Below are positions 6,158-6,402 of a stretch of 6,402 nt of DNA, piece by piece. The stretch lies in assembly GCA_017380995.1 (NCBI GenBank), contig JAFOCY010000164.1, forward strand, positions 1-6,402. Reading direction: 5' to 3'. The translations under genes were made by a program, and so were the position numbers. This stretch comes from Oscillibacter sp. (GTDB lineage Bacteria > Bacillota > Clostridia > Oscillospirales > Oscillospiraceae). Every line of letters begins with the position of its first letter. Positions within the stretch are counted from its first letter, which is position 1. A model generated the notes under the pieces. It was not told the origin of the DNA and made no database searches. It saw nothing but the letters and a program-made list of their open reading frames with translations.

Positions 6158-6166
6158 CAACAGCAG

Positions 6167-6202
6167 AACCTCCTGTGACCATTCGGGTCACAGGAGGTTT
6201 TT
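6167..6202 (+). terminator. Intrinsic terminator of plsC
   Basis: A perfect 14-bp stem, AACCTCCTGTGACC (6167-6180) with GGTCACAGGAGGTT (6186-6199), has a 5-nt loop and a T run at 6198-6202. It starts 10 nt after the plsC stop codon. On the other strand the hairpin is not followed by a T run, so it would end transcription of the convergent gene poorly. Confidence 0.9.
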
Positions 6203-6402
6203 CAGTACTTCAGCGCTTCCAGCAGTTCCAGGCGGAGGGTCAGGACTCTGGAAACATGGTAGTTGGTCACGATGTCTTTTTCCATCACGGAACTGAGCTG
6301 CCGCCGGTCCCGGACGCAAGCGCCGCAGGAGATAAGCCGCTGGCGGTTTTCCTCGCTGAGACGGCCGGGGACCCCCATGCGGGAGAGGACCTCCATGTGG
6401 GC
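6202..6402 (-). CDS. Unrecognised protein, C-terminal part only (cut by right edge)
   Basis: An open minus-strand frame enters from the right edge and ends with TGA at 6204-6202, converging on plsC. Sixty-six codons are visible. I do not recognise the family. The segment is polar and looks mostly helical, with many Arg, Leu and Glu residues, a CGAC (CxxC) pair in LISCGACVRDRR, and an end of LRLELLEALKY. In-frame ATGs occur at 6396 and 6378, and GGAGG lies 11 nt before the latter, so a short complete protein of about 58-64 residues cannot be excluded. The GC-rich wobble positions resemble those of the neighbouring genes, which favours real coding. Its stop codon touches the last T of the plsC terminator. 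Confidence 0.5.
   Translation of the reverse strand, partial: AHMEVLSRMGVPGRLSEENRQRLISCGACVRDRRQLSSVMEKDIVTNYHVSRVLTLRLELLEALKY

Noticed and set aside
5414..6160. A 248-codon minus-strand frame covering plsC
   Set aside because: It is antisense to all four acyltransferase motifs and overlaps the plsC promoter leader; no protein family is recognisable in it.

Overview
The window looks like chromosomal DNA of a fairly GC-rich, low-G+C-phylum Firmicute, most likely a gut clostridium of the Oscillospiraceae/Ruminococcaceae type. This is inferred from strong AGGAGG ribosome sites, TTGnnn/TATAAT-like promoters, compact hairpin-plus-T-run terminators, and the resemblance of the proteins to clostridial families. 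No phage, insertion sequence, CRISPR array, tRNA or rRNA was seen.

Layout from left to right: (1) the N-terminal 388 codons of a cytoplasmic type I pullulanase on the minus strand, running off the left edge. (2) A 212-bp divergent intergenic region with a promoter in each direction and a cre-like palindrome. (3) A stand-alone HD-domain phosphohydrolase on the plus strand. (4) A strong bidirectional terminator shared with the convergent gene. (5) Three minus-strand genes in transcription order: a class 3-type aldehyde dehydrogenase, a divergent-PAP2 (DUF212/YuiD-like) membrane protein, and a FAD oxidoreductase with a C-terminal Rieske domain. The first two form a tight operon. The third is set off by a terminator hairpin that reaches exactly to its start codon. 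(6) A second divergent intergenic region of 159 bp. (7) A plus-strand lysophosphatidic acid acyltransferase (PlsC) with its own promoter and terminator. (8) The 3' end of an unrecognised minus-strand gene cut by the right edge.

Functionally this is mostly housekeeping and metabolism. Pullulanase debranches glycogen or imported maltodextrins. PlsC makes phosphatidic acid for membrane phospholipids. Beside it and divergently transcribed, the aldehyde dehydrogenase/dPAP2 pair may handle lipid-derived aldehydes and lipid phosphates, but that link rests on position only. I see no convincing new multi-gene system. The most unusual signal is regulatory: at the dPAP2/oxidoreductase junction a terminator, a candidate promoter, the ribosome site and the start codon are packed into about 70 bp and overlap each other.
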